Below, piece after piece: positions 52,914 through 62,223 of a DNA stretch of 64,000 nucleotides. The notes under the pieces were generated by a model that worked only from the letters and a program-made list of their open reading frames with translations, made no database searches and had not been told where the DNA came from. Both the position numbers and the translations under genes were made by a program. Each line of letters starts with the position of its first letter. The stretch's first letter is position 1. The stretch comes from Nannocystis punicea (lineage in GTDB: Bacteria; Myxococcota_A; Polyangia; Nannocystales; Nannocystaceae): NCBI RefSeq assembly GCF_026965555.1, contig NZ_CP114040.1, positions 9,026,001-9,090,000 on the forward strand, written 5' to 3'.

Positions 52914-53402
52914 ATGACGACCGAACGCGACCCCTTCTCGGGCCTGCTCTGGCTCTGCGTCCCCGTGTACGGCCTGCACATCATGGAAGAGCTGGCCTTC
53001 GGCTGGCTCGACTGGGCGCAGTCCGTCGGGATGATGTTCCCCGGCTGGTCGACCTTCTATGTCACCAACGCGGTGGTGATCGTCATCGGCGTGACGACCG
53101 CGACGCTGGGCTGGCGGATGCCCGCGTGCGCTCTGGTGTTTCCCGCGCTGATGGTGATAAACGCCCTGCTGTTCCACCTGCTGCCGTCGCTGACCGGCGG
53201 GCACCCCAACCCCGGCTGCATCAGCGCGATGGTGTTCTTCCTGCCGCTCGCGGCGCTGACGTTCCGCGAGGCGTGGCGCGCCGGGGTGCGCGCGTGGCAG
53301 ACCTACGCCGCGGCGGCGTTGATCGCCGGCGGCCTGCAGCTGTGGCCGGTGCTGCTGCTCAAGCTGTCGCCGATGCTCGCGGCCGCACCGCCGCAGCGGT
53401 GA
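52914..53402 (+). CDS. HXXEE-domain membrane protein
   Basis: 162 residues with four or five transmembrane helices. The signature His-x-x-Glu-Glu occurs in 'YGLHIMEELAFGW' (~20-32), with further conserved features in 'FYVTNAVVIVIG', 'INALLFHLLPSL' and 'NPGCISAMVFFLPLA'. The family (PF13787-like HXXEE) is of unknown function, often in small two-gene units with regulators. It follows the AraC gene on the same strand. Confidence 0.85.
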   Translation: MTTERDPFSGLLWLCVPVYGLHIMEELAFGWLDWAQSVGMMFPGWSTFYVTNAVVIVIGVTTATLGWRMPACALVFPALMVINALLFHLLPSLTGGHPNPGCISAMVFFLPLAALTFREAWRAGVRAWQTYAAAALIAGGLQLWPVLLLKLSPMLAAAPPQR

Positions 53403-53498
53403 CGCCCGACGCCGCGGCACGCGATGGTTCGAGCAGCGGTCGCCATGCGACGAAAAGATCGCGGCGCCGCGGCCCCGTCACTCGTCGCCCGCGGTCGT

Positions 53499-54893
53499 TC
53501 AGGCTCGCCGCCGCCGCCGCCCGAGCGCCAGCACCACCCCGAAGAGCCAGGCCCCGCCGGTCCCCGTCGAACGGCACCCGCAGCCCTCGTCGCCCTGCGC
53601 CTGCCCCGTCGTCGCGCCGTCCGAGCCCGCGTCCGAGCTCTCCTCCGCGTCGCCCGTCGTGACCGGCCCCGTCGTGGCTGCGGCGCCGGTCGGCGCGTCG
53701 CCCGTCGGCTCGAGCGTCGTCGTGTCGACATTCCCGGTGGTCGTGGTGTCGCTCGTCGTCGAGCTGCTCGTGCTCGGATCCGCGGTCGTCGTCGTCGATT
53801 CACCGGTCGTCGTCGATTCGGCGCCCATCGTCGTCGTCGATCCGCCGTCCGTCGTCGAGCTCGTGCCGTCGGTGCTCGTGCTCGTCTCGGTGTCCGTACT
53901 GCTATCAGTATCAGTATCAGTATCAGTATCAGTATCGCCATCGCTGTCCGTCTCGGCGGCCGCGCAGCTCAGGCTCGGCCCGGACAGCGGCTGGGCCGCG
54001 CAGCTGTCGGTCCAGTTCGCCGGGGCCAGCGGATCGAGCGGGAAGTCCTGACATTCCGGCCCGGGCGTCCACGTCCCGTCGGTGTCGTGGCAGGGCGTCA
54101 GGTCGAAGCCGGTAGCCGCCTCGAACCACTGCATCTCGTCCCAGATCCCCGTGTGAACCACCCCGTACAGGCACCACGGCGGGTCCTCGGGCGCGTCCGG
54201 GTGGATCCGGGCGGCCGCGCTCAGCACTCGCCACGAGCCGTCGGCCAGCTGAAGGAACGCCGGCCCGCCCGAATCACCGGAGCAGGCCGACGCGTTCATC
54301 CCGAGCAAGAACAGCTGATCCTGGTCGTCGATCTCCTCCAGCACCTGCGTCGTGAACCGCTTGGTGCCGGTGCCGAACAGCTCGAAGCCGTCGCCGACGG
54401 GCACGATCTCGTCGGCGCCGAACCCGACGATGTGCACCGTCGCTCCGGGCGTCAGCTGGTCGACCTCGCAGCCCATGATCGGCGGCGTCGGCGTCACCGA
54501 GGTCACCGGCTGGTCGAGCACGCAATACGCCAGGTCGTGCGCGTCCTCCGGTGAATGCAGGGGCGCGTAGTGGTCGTAGAGCGGGTGCATCCCGCAGTCG
54601 GCGACGCCGATCGACAGCTGCGGTTCGGCGATGTCCTCACCGAACACGATCCATTCGGGCAGGCCCCAGCCGGAGTCGGGGTGGATGCAATGCGCCGCGG
54701 TCAGCACCACGTTGGGATGGATCAGCGTCCCCGAGCAATACTCGGTGTTGTACTTCGTCAGCGCCACCGCGCTGGGCCACTCGCAGGTTTGCGCGACCTC
54801 CCCGCCGACGATCGGCGTCGGCCCGGCGGGCGAGGCGGCGACGGGCAACTCCAGGGAAAGAACAGTCCAGGCGATGAAAGCAAGGGTAGACAT
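53499..54893 (-). CDS. Trypsin-like serine protease with MYXO-CTERM-like tail
   Basis: 464 residues. A signal peptide (~1-20) leads to the chymotrypsin fold with His in 'VLTAAHCIHP', Asp in 'EDAHDLAYCVL' and Ser in 'SACSGDSGGPAFL', all three catalytic residues present. A Cys-rich stretch and a ~130-residue Asp/Thr/Ser linker follow. The C-terminus is 'GCGCRSTGTGGAWLFG' plus a hydrophobic segment and four Arg, matching the MYXO-CTERM sorting signal (Cys-containing motif, transmembrane helix, basic cluster). The protein should be exported, trimmed and anchored or released at the cell surface, as a secreted protease useful for predation. The linker contains hexanucleotide repeats (53903-53938). 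Confidence 0.92.
   Translation of the reverse strand: MSTLAFIAWTVLSLELPVAASPAGPTPIVGGEVAQTCEWPSAVALTKYNTEYCSGTLIHPNVVLTAAHCIHPDSGWGLPEWIVFGEDIAEPQLSIGVADCGMHPLYDHYAPLHSPEDAHDLAYCVLDQPVTSVTPTPPIMGCEVDQLTPGATVHIVGFGADEIVPVGDGFELFGTGTKRFTTQVLEEIDDQDQLFLLGMNASACSGDSGGPAFLQLADGSWRVLSAAARIHPDAPEDPPWCLYGVVHTGIWDEMQWFEAATGFDLTPCHDTDGTWTPGPECQDFPLDPLAPANWTDSCAAQPLSGPSLSCAAAETDSDGDTDTDTDTDTDSSTDTETSTSTDGTSSTTDGGSTTTMGAESTTTGESTTTTADPSTSSSTTSDTTTTGNVDTTTLEPTGDAPTGAAATTGPVTTGDAEESSDAGSDGATTGQAQGDEGCGCRSTGTGGAWLFGVVLALGRRRRRA
53903..53938 (-). repeat. Hexanucleotide repeat TATCAG in the protease linker
   Basis: Five perfect TATCAG units and a partial sixth on the plus strand encode an Asp-Thr repeat on the minus strand. 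Copy change adds or removes two residues in frame. The AT-rich codons stand out in this genome. Confidence 0.85.
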
Positions 54894-55793
54894 GGCGCCA
54901 TCCTATCCGCTCGCGCGGGAGGACGTCACCTGGACCTGCCCGCGCGCCCTCGCCCGCCCGTGCCAGGGCCGCGAGCGAGGTGCGAGCGAGCTTGCATTCG
55001 ACCGGTGCCTGGCCGTGCCCTGTCGACGAGCGCGAGGCCCGTGAGCTCGCCGATCGTCGCGCGCACCCGCGCGAGCCGGTTCCGGGCAAGGGCCGGTCGA
55101 CCCCGTCCATCGAGGTCCGGAGCAGCCATCCCTGCCGGTCATGGGCCTCGTCGACGCGAGGCGCAGCGCGAAGAAATCCGCGCGCCTGCGAGTCGCCCCC
55201 CGACACTCGCGCACGCGTCGTCCCCGACGACGGTCCGCGGTTCATCGCCCGCGACCTCCAGGACTTCATCTGCGTCGCGTCACTCTCGTGAGTACGGCTC
55301 ACCCCTTTGACGCTGGGGAGTGCCTCGATTCGCGAAGTAGCCCGAATGCGAGGTCCGGGACCGGCGTCGCCATCGCCCTCCGCGTCCCCGCGCTCCAGGC
55401 GGGGGCTCCGCCGTGCGCCGCCCCGAGGTCACCGAACGGCAGACCGCGCTTGCTGCGGCCGCGCGGCTCGTGCTGCTGCACGCGCGCCGCGAGGCGGCGA
55501 ACCTGACGCGAACCGGCGTACGCCAGGCCGATCGCTCGGCCCGGTCGGCGGTCGAGTCGGCCGCGGCGGCGTCGGCCCTGCACCGGAACCGCGACGGTTC
55601 AGCCGCCGCTCCTGCCGAGCGCGCTGGAAGGACGCGGGAGGCGTGCGCAAGTTAGTAGGTCCTGCACGCTCGAAGCGAGCGAGCGAGCGACGAGGCGGTC
55701 GACCCGGGCCCTGCGACACGACCGTCATCGGGTCACTGTGGCGGAGGAGGTCACGCGCACGAACCTGCTCGGACCGACCCCCAGAGACCTCCC
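54894..55793. other. 900-bp intergenic region without a convincing gene
   Basis: Short minus-strand segments (for example around 55150-55290) have coding-like composition, but none forms an ORF with a plausible start, ribosome binding site or family. A GCGA microsatellite is at 55676-55695. The region precedes the giant kinase and may hold its promoter. Confidence 0.45.
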
Positions 55794-58700
55794 ATGACCA
55801 GCGACTCGCGTTATCTCGTCCTCGAGGTCCTCCACGAAGGGGCGGACCACGTCGTCTATCGCGCGCGTCGCAAGGAAGACGGCCGGCCGGTCGTGCTCAA
55901 GGTCCTGCGCCGCGACCACGCCGGCCCCCGCGCCCTCGGGCGGCTGATCCACGAGTACGAGGTCGCCCACGCGCTCGATGCTGCGGCCGTCGTCAAGCCG
56001 TGCGCCATCGATGCGCTCGACGGCCAGCCGGCGCTGGTCCTGGAGGACTTCGGCGGACGCTCGCTCGATCGGCTGCTCTCGGGGCCGATGCCGCTCGCTC
56101 GCTTCTTCCCCCTCGCCCTCCGCGTCGCCGCGGCGCTCGCCGAGCTGCACCGGCATCACATCATTCACAAGGACATCAAGCCGCAGAACCTGCTCTACAA
56201 CCCCGACACCGACGAGCTCAAGATCACCGACTTCGGCCTCGCGTCCCAGGCGCCCCGCGAGTCGCGGAACCCCGCCCACGCGGGCCTCGTCGAGGGGACG
56301 CTGGCGTACATGGCCCCCGAGCAGACCGGCCGGATGAACCGCTGGGTCGACGAGCGCGCCGATCTGTATTCGCTCGGCGTCACGTTCTACGAGCTGCTGA
56401 CGGGCACCCTGCCGTTCCAGGCGAGCGACCCGGTGGAGTGGGTGTTCTGCCATATCGCCCAGGAGCCGCGCCCGCCGCACGCGCTCGTCCCCTCCATTCC
56501 GAAGGTCCTGTCCGCGGTGGTGCTCAAGCTGCTGGCCAAGGACGCCGAGGAGCGTTACCAGAGCGCGCTCGGCCTGCGCCACGACCTGGACGAGTGCTTC
56601 ACTCGATGGCAGGAGAGCGGCGCCATCGAGCCATTCACACTCGGGCAGCGCGACCTCTCCGACCGCTTCCAGATCCCGCAGCGCCTCTACGGCCGCGAGC
56701 GCGAGTCGCTGGCCCTGCGCGCCGCGTTCGCCCGGGTGGTGGCGCAGGGGCGGCCGGAGCTGGTGCTGGTGTCGGGTTATTCGGGGATCGGCAAGTCGTC
56801 GCTGGTCGCCGAGCTGCACCAGCCGGTGGTGCGCGAACGCGGGTTCTTCCTGGCCGGCAAGTGCGATCAATACAACCGGAGCGTCCCCTACCTCCCGTTC
56901 CTGCAGGCGTTCCGCGGGCTCTTGCAGGAGATCCTGTGCGCGAGCGAGGATCGGGTCGAGCGCTTCCGCCAGCGCCTGCGCGAGGCCCTCGGCCCGAACG
57001 GCCGGCTGCTCGCCGACGTGCTCCCCGAGATCGAGCCATTCGTCGGTCCGCAAGCGGCCAGGCCCCCGCTCCCGCCTGCCGAGGCCCAGAGCCGACTGCA
57101 CGCGACGCTCGCGCGCCTCGTCGCGGCCGCCGCCGAGAAAGAGCGCCCGGTGGTGCTGTTCCTCGACGATCTGCAGTGGGCCGACGCGGCCAGCCTGAAG
57201 CTCCTCGAGCAGCTGGCGACGTCTTCGGAGGCCGCCCACCTGCTGTTGCTCGGCGCCTATCGCGACAACGAGGTCGGCCCGGCGCACCCGCTGACGTTGA
57301 CGCTCGACCACGCGAAGAAGCGCGGCGCAGTCGTCACCGACATCGTCCTCGCGCCGCTGTCGGCGGCGCACGTGGGCGCGCTGGTGGCCGAGGCGGTCCA
57401 CGCCGGCGCGGAGCAGGTCGAGCCGCTGGCGCAGCTGGTCCACGAGAAGACCGGCGGCAACCCCTTCTTCGTCCTCCAGTTCCTGCTCGCCCTCTACGAG
57501 GAGGGCCTCATCGCGCTCGACAGGGAGGCCGGCGCGTGGCGCTGGGACATCGCCGCGATCCGCGACAAGGGCTTCACCGACAACGTCGCCGAATTGATGG
57601 CAGGCAAGCTGCTGCGGCTCCCGGTCGCCACTCAGGACGCGCTCAAGCTCGCCGCGTGCCTCGGCAACCGCGTCGACCTCGAGACCCTCGCGGTCGTCGC
57701 CAATCGCCCGCCGGCGCAGCTCCGCGAGGCGCTCGAGGAGGCCGTGCGCGAGGGGCTGCTCCTCGACCAGAGCGGGACCTATCGCTTCCTCCACGACCGG
57801 GTGCAGCAAGCGGCCTATTCGCTGATCCCGGCCGGACAGCTCGCCGAGGTGCATCTGCAGATCGGCCGCATGCTGCTGAGGGCGCAGCGCGAGGACGATC
57901 GGGAGGACGCGCTGTTCGCCGTGGTCGACCACCTGAACCGCGGCGCGGTGCTCCTCCGCTCGCAGGCGGAGAAGGACGAGCTCGCCGCCCTGAACCTCCG
58001 CGCCGGCAGAAAGGCCGAGGCCGCGGCCGCCTTCCAGGCCGCGGCCGCCCTGTTCGCCGCCGGCGTGGCCCTGCTCGCGCCGGACGGCTGGGACACGCAG
58101 TACGCGCTGACCTACGACCTGACCTTCGCGCTCGCCCACGCCGCCTACGTCAGCAGCAGCTTCGAGGCGGCCGAGCAGCGGATCGAAGAGCTGATGACCC
58201 ACGCCCGCAGCCGGATCGAGCGGGCCGCGGTGGTCGAGCTGGCGGTCGCGTTTCACATGACCCGGGGGCACTGCGCCCGCGCGGTCGAGCTCGGCCTGCC
58301 GTTCCTCCGCGCGTCCGGGATCGATCTACCGCTCCACCCCACCGACGCCGAGATCGAAGGCGAAGTGGAGGGCGTCTGGCAGGCCCTGGGCGACCGGGCG
58401 ATCGAGGATCTGATCCATCTGCCACCCATGACGAACCCGGAGATCCAGGGCATCATGAACGTCCTGATCGGCGTGTCCGTGCCCGCCTATTTCGTGGATC
58501 CGAATTTGATGTACCTCGCCGCCGCGCGCATGATCCGGCTCAGCCTGCTGCACGGCAACGCGGAGCTGTCGGCCCAGGCGTACGTCTCCTTCGCCACGCT
58601 CATCGGCCCCAAGTTCGGCAAATACAAGGAGTCGTACCAGTTCGGCAAGCTCGCCTACGACCTCGCCAGCAGCGGCCGCCTCCTCACCGCGAAGTCGATC

Positions 58701-61700
58701 GTCTACTACGCGTTCGCCAATTACGTCGTCTTCTGGCGCCACCACTATCGGGAGACCCAACAATACAGCCGCGTCGGCTTCGAGGTCGCGGTCGAGTCCG
58801 GCGATCTGAACTACGCCTGCTACAATTGCATCCTGGCCGCGGTCATCCCGCTCCTGTGCGGGGAGCCTTTGGAGGACGTCCTGCGCGAGGTCGAACGCCG
58901 CTTCGATTTCGTGCGCAGAGCCGGCTACGCCTTCGTCCACCGGATCTTGCTGAGCGTCCATTACCTGATCCAGACGCTGCGCGGGCGGCCGGTCCACTTC
59001 TCGATGCTGGACGGTTCGGAGCTGGATCAGAGCGCCTTCGAGGCCGGGCTCGATCCGGCGGACTTCCAGAGCGCCCACGCCTATTACTACAGCGCGAAGG
59101 CCCAGGCCCTGTTCGTGCTCGGCTCCCCGGCAGCGGCGGCGGAGGCGGCGACCGCCGCGTGCGTCGCGTTCCCGTGGCGGAACGACGCGAACGCGTGGAT
59201 CGTCGAGAGCTTCTTCTACCGCGCCCTCGCGCTCGCCGCCTGCTGCGAGGAGACCTCGCCGCCAGCGGCGCTGCCCGACGCGCTCCTCGCCTGCGAGCGG
59301 CAGCTCGGCGAATGGGCGGACAGCTGCCCGGAGAACTTCCTCCACAAGCACACCCTGGTCCGCGCCGAGCTCGCGCGGCTGCGGGGCCACGAGTCCGAGG
59401 CGCTCCGTCTCTACGAGCAGGCCGCCGCGTCGGCGCGCGAGCACGGCTTCGTCCAGATCGAGGCCATCGCCTGCGAGCGCGCCGCCGGGTTCTACCGCGC
59501 GCGCGGCCTCTCCATCCCTGCCGACGCCTACCTGCAGCGGGCCCGCGCCGGCTACTTCCGCTGGGGCGCGCACGCCAAGGTGGAGCAGCTCGATCAGCGC
59601 CACCCCCACCTCGTCGAGCGCAAGCCCATGGCCCCCACCATCACGTTCGCGGTGCGGGCCGAGCAGTTCGACGTCCTGTCGGTGGTCAAGGCGTCGCAGA
59701 GCATCTCCGAAGAGCTCAAGCTGCCGCGCCTGCTCGAGACGTTGCTGCGCATCGTGATCGAGCACGCGGGCGCCGACCAGGGATACGTGCTCCTGGTCCG
59801 CGACGAGCGCCTGTCGGTCGCGGCGCACATCACCGGGCGCGGCGGGGCGGTGCGCGTGCTCGATGCCGGCGCGGAGTCGACGTCGGCGCTGCCGCGATCG
59901 ATCCTCCACTATGTGCGCCGCAGCCGCGAGCGCGTGCTGCTCGACGACGCCACCGCTCGCCATCCATTCCTGGAGGACGAGTACTTCAGGCGCGAGCGGC
60001 CGAGGTCCCTGTTGTGCCTCCCCGTCGCGCGCCAGGCCCGGCTGCTCGGCATGCTCTACCTCGAGAACAGCCTCGTCACCGGGGCCTTCACCGCCGGGCG
60101 CCTCAGCGTGCTCGAGCTGCTCGCCTCGCAATCGGCCATCTCGCTGGAAAATGCCATGCTCTACGCCGACCTCGAGCAGGAGAACGCCGAACGGCGGCGG
60201 GCAGAGCGGGCGCTCGAGGCCAATCAGGAGACCCTCAGGGCGATCGTCGAGAACTCGGCGACCGCCATTTACCTCAAGGACGCCGAGGGCCGGTTCCTCC
60301 GGGTCAACCGGCAGGTGAGCAACCTGCTCGGCGTGCCGTGCGAGCAGATCCTCGGCAAGACCGACGCCGATCTGTTCCCCGCCCCGGTCGCGGAGCGGCT
60401 CCTCCATCACGACCGACAGGTGCTCGAGACCGGCGTCCCCATGGAATGGGAGGAGGAGGTGCCGCTCGCCGACGGGCTGCATTCGTATTTGTCGGTCAAG
60501 TTCCCGCTCGGCGGAGGCACCACGCCGCGCGCCATTTGCGGCATCTCCACCGACATCACCGAGCGCAAGCGGGCCGAGCGGGCCCAGCGCTTCCTGGCCG
60601 AGGCGAGCCGCAAGCTGATGACTCTCGGCTACGCCGCGACGCTCGAGAACGTGGCCGCGCTCGCGGTGCCCGAGCTCTCCGATCAATGCCTCGTCACGGT
60701 GGCCGCGGAGGACGCCGCGCACTTCCAGACGGCCGCCTCGGGGGTCCGCCCCGAAGACCTCGAAGCCCTCCGTGAGGCGCTCAGCCGCCCCACTGCGGCG
60801 ACGCCGACCGAGCCCGAGCTCGGCGACGGTCGGGCCACGCCGCTCCTGCGGCAGTTCCACGTCCACACGTATCTCCGGGTCCCGCTCCTCGCGCGCGAGC
60901 GCTGCCTCGGGGTCATGTTCCTGCTGGCGACGAATCCCCAGCGGCGGTACGGGCCCACCGACCTGGCGCTGGCCGAGGAGCTGGGGCGCCGGGCAGCGCT
61001 CGCGCTCGACAACGCCCGCCTGTACGCCAAGGCCCAGGAGGCGATCGGGCTCCGCGACGAATTCCTCATGATCGCCTCCCACGAGCTCAAGACCCCGCTC
61101 ACCTCCTTGCAATTGCAGATTCAGATGATCGAGCGGAGGTTGCGCCGCGACCCGTCGGCGAACCTCACCCCGGAGCGGGCCCAGGCCACCGTCGAGGTCC
61201 TCAATCGACAGATCGCGCGGTTCGGGCACCTGGTGAACGAGCTGCTCGATGTCTCGCGCCTGCACGCCGGACGGCTGACGCTCGCCTTCGAGTCGGTCGA
61301 GCTCGCCTCCCTGATCCGCGAGCTCGTCGCGCGAATGGCCCCGCAGCTGGCAGCCGCGGGCTGCCGGACGGTGCTCGAGATGGACGAGCCGGTGGTGGGG
61401 ACCTGGGACCGATCCCGCCTCGAGCAGGTCCTGCTCAACCTCCTTTCGAACGCGATGAAGTACGGCAAGAATCAACCGATTCACGTGGGCCTGCGCAAGC
61501 TGGCCGCCTCGGCGCGGATCTCCGTCCGCGACCACGGGATCGGGATCGTGGAGGCAGATCAGGCCAGGATCTTCAATCGCTTCGAGCGCGCAGTGTCGGC
61601 CCGGAACTTCGGCGGCCTCGGCCTCGGCCTCTATCTGGTGCGCTGGATCGTGACCGCGCACGGTGGGTCCGTCCGGGTCGAGAGCGAGCCGAACGCCGGC

Positions 61701-61793
61701 GCCACGTTCATCGTCGAGCTGCCCCTGGACCCTCCTGCGGTAGAGCACCCGTCCGACCCGGATTTCGCGGCCGCCGAATCGTCGCTCGGATGA
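55794..61793 (+). CDS. Giant Ser/Thr kinase-AAA ATPase-GAF-PAS-histidine kinase
   Basis: 1999 residues. Residues ~8-280 are a protein kinase with Lys36, 'IIHKDIKPQNLL' (Asp127; HKD instead of HRD) and DFG 146-148. Residues ~300-640 are an AAA_16-type ATPase with Walker A 'SGYSGIGKSSLV' (~328-339) and 'VVLFLDDLQWAD' (~452-463). A long TPR-like helical region spans ~700-1270. Then come GAF (~1300-1460), PAS ('LRAIVENSATAIYLKDAEGR', ~1480), a second GAF (~1600-1750), HisKA with His1763 in 'IASHELKTPLTSL' and HATPase ('LLNLLSNAMKYG', 'GLGLGLYLVRWIV'). This matches the hybrid Hstk-type kinases of cyanobacteria and myxobacteria, which combine Ser/Thr and His phosphorylation. There is no receiver domain, so a separate regulator must act downstream. 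Confidence 0.93.
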   Translation: MTSDSRYLVLEVLHEGADHVVYRARRKEDGRPVVLKVLRRDHAGPRALGRLIHEYEVAHALDAAAVVKPCAIDALDGQPALVLEDFGGRSLDRLLSGPMPLARFFPLALRVAAALAELHRHHIIHKDIKPQNLLYNPDTDELKITDFGLASQAPRESRNPAHAGLVEGTLAYMAPEQTGRMNRWVDERADLYSLGVTFYELLTGTLPFQASDPVEWVFCHIAQEPRPPHALVPSIPKVLSAVVLKLLAKDAEERYQSALGLRHDLDECFTRWQESGAIEPFTLGQRDLSDRFQIPQRLYGRERESLALRAAFARVVAQGRPELVLVSGYSGIGKSSLVAELHQPVVRERGFFLAGKCDQYNRSVPYLPFLQAFRGLLQEILCASEDRVERFRQRLREALGPNGRLLADVLPEIEPFVGPQAARPPLPPAEAQSRLHATLARLVAAAAEKERPVVLFLDDLQWADAASLKLLEQLATSSEAAHLLLLGAYRDNEVGPAHPLTLTLDHAKKRGAVVTDIVLAPLSAAHVGALVAEAVHAGAEQVEPLAQLVHEKTGGNPFFVLQFLLALYEEGLIALDREAGAWRWDIAAIRDKGFTDNVAELMAGKLLRLPVATQDALKLAACLGNRVDLETLAVVANRPPAQLREALEEAVREGLLLDQSGTYRFLHDRVQQAAYSLIPAGQLAEVHLQIGRMLLRAQREDDREDALFAVVDHLNRGAVLLRSQAEKDELAALNLRAGRKAEAAAAFQAAAALFAAGVALLAPDGWDTQYALTYDLTFALAHAAYVSSSFEAAEQRIEELMTHARSRIERAAVVELAVAFHMTRGHCARAVELGLPFLRASGIDLPLHPTDAEIEGEVEGVWQALGDRAIEDLIHLPPMTNPEIQGIMNVLIGVSVPAYFVDPNLMYLAAARMIRLSLLHGNAELSAQAYVSFATLIGPKFGKYKESYQFGKLAYDLASSGRLLTAKSIVYYAFANYVVFWRHHYRETQQYSRVGFEVAVESGDLNYACYNCILAAVIPLLCGEPLEDVLREVERRFDFVRRAGYAFVHRILLSVHYLIQTLRGRPVHFSMLDGSELDQSAFEAGLDPADFQSAHAYYYSAKAQALFVLGSPAAAAEAATAACVAFPWRNDANAWIVESFFYRALALAACCEETSPPAALPDALLACERQLGEWADSCPENFLHKHTLVRAELARLRGHESEALRLYEQAAASAREHGFVQIEAIACERAAGFYRARGLSIPADAYLQRARAGYFRWGAHAKVEQLDQRHPHLVERKPMAPTITFAVRAEQFDVLSVVKASQSISEELKLPRLLETLLRIVIEHAGADQGYVLLVRDERLSVAAHITGRGGAVRVLDAGAESTSALPRSILHYVRRSRERVLLDDATARHPFLEDEYFRRERPRSLLCLPVARQARLLGMLYLENSLVTGAFTAGRLSVLELLASQSAISLENAMLYADLEQENAERRRAERALEANQETLRAIVENSATAIYLKDAEGRFLRVNRQVSNLLGVPCEQILGKTDADLFPAPVAERLLHHDRQVLETGVPMEWEEEVPLADGLHSYLSVKFPLGGGTTPRAICGISTDITERKRAERAQRFLAEASRKLMTLGYAATLENVAALAVPELSDQCLVTVAAEDAAHFQTAASGVRPEDLEALREALSRPTAATPTEPELGDGRATPLLRQFHVHTYLRVPLLARERCLGVMFLLATNPQRRYGPTDLALAEELGRRAALALDNARLYAKAQEAIGLRDEFLMIASHELKTPLTSLQLQIQMIERRLRRDPSANLTPERAQATVEVLNRQIARFGHLVNELLDVSRLHAGRLTLAFESVELASLIRELVARMAPQLAAAGCRTVLEMDEPVVGTWDRSRLEQVLLNLLSNAMKYGKNQPIHVGLRKLAASARISVRDHGIGIVEADQARIFNRFERAVSARNFGGLGLGLYLVRWIVTAHGGSVRVESEPNAGATFIVELPLDPPAVEHPSDPDFAAAESSLG

Positions 61794-61808
61794 TTGAACC
61801 TCCGAACC

Positions 61809-61822
61809 TGTCTCTTCGGACA
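61809..61822 (+). terminator. Weak hairpin TGTC-TCTTCG-GACA after the giant kinase
   Basis: A 4-bp stem, extendable by a G-U pair, lies 15 nt after the kinase stop. It shares the TGTC/GACA stem of the CTGTCC/GGACAG hairpins at 1951 and 19323. Alone it would be a weak terminator. Confidence 0.3.
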
Positions 61823-62223
61823 TTGACGATTCGGGCGGGACGCTCGCGCCGCTCTCGGGAGCATTCACGCCGCGGCCCGAGCAGTTTGGACCGAGAATCC
61901 TGGCGACGGGCCGAGCCGGGAGGAACGGCCGGGGCCCACATCGGCGGCCGGTGTGTGGGTCGCCGGCGCCCGGCTCCGGACTGCATGGCCGGATGTGGAG
62001 CGAATCGCCTGGACGACGTCGCGTGCGATCTCACGCCGCCGCATGCGGGCCAGCGGTCCGCGCTTCGAGCCGCCGACACGCGGACGCCGGGTCACTTCAG
62101 GCGCGGATCGAGATCCGGAACTGCGGGCGTTCCTCGTGTATAGGTTGTTCAAGGTGCCGGTCCTGTGCGCTGAGATCCTGCGGACCAGCGGCGCCGCCGT
62201 CCTCCGCCCTCAGGAGCCCTTGC
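61823..62223. other. Intergenic region upstream of the Cys-rich lipoprotein
   Basis: No supported gene is seen. The frame of the lipoprotein is open upstream to 61951, but the extra residues lack a signal-peptide context. AGGAG at 62211-62215 is the ribosome binding site for the TTG start at 62224. Confidence 0.5.

Noticed and set aside
55725..58271. 848-codon antisense open frame over the kinase/ATPase region
   Set aside because: It shadows the Ser/Thr kinase and AAA domains and shows no family motif of its own.
55307..60775. 1822-codon plus-strand frame overlapping the giant kinase
   Set aside because: The protein is a Pro/Arg/Ala-rich shadow in the wrong frame; the 1999-residue frame carries every conserved motif.
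58326..61868. 1180-codon open frame antisense to the giant kinase
   Set aside because: It lies opposite clear kinase, PAS and HATPase motifs and has the Arg/Asp/Gly-rich composition of antisense frames in GC-rich DNA.
61951..62223. Upstream start for the Cys-rich lipoprotein at 61951
   Set aside because: It would place 91 atypical residues before a clear lipoprotein signal peptide; TTG 62224 has AGGAG at good spacing.
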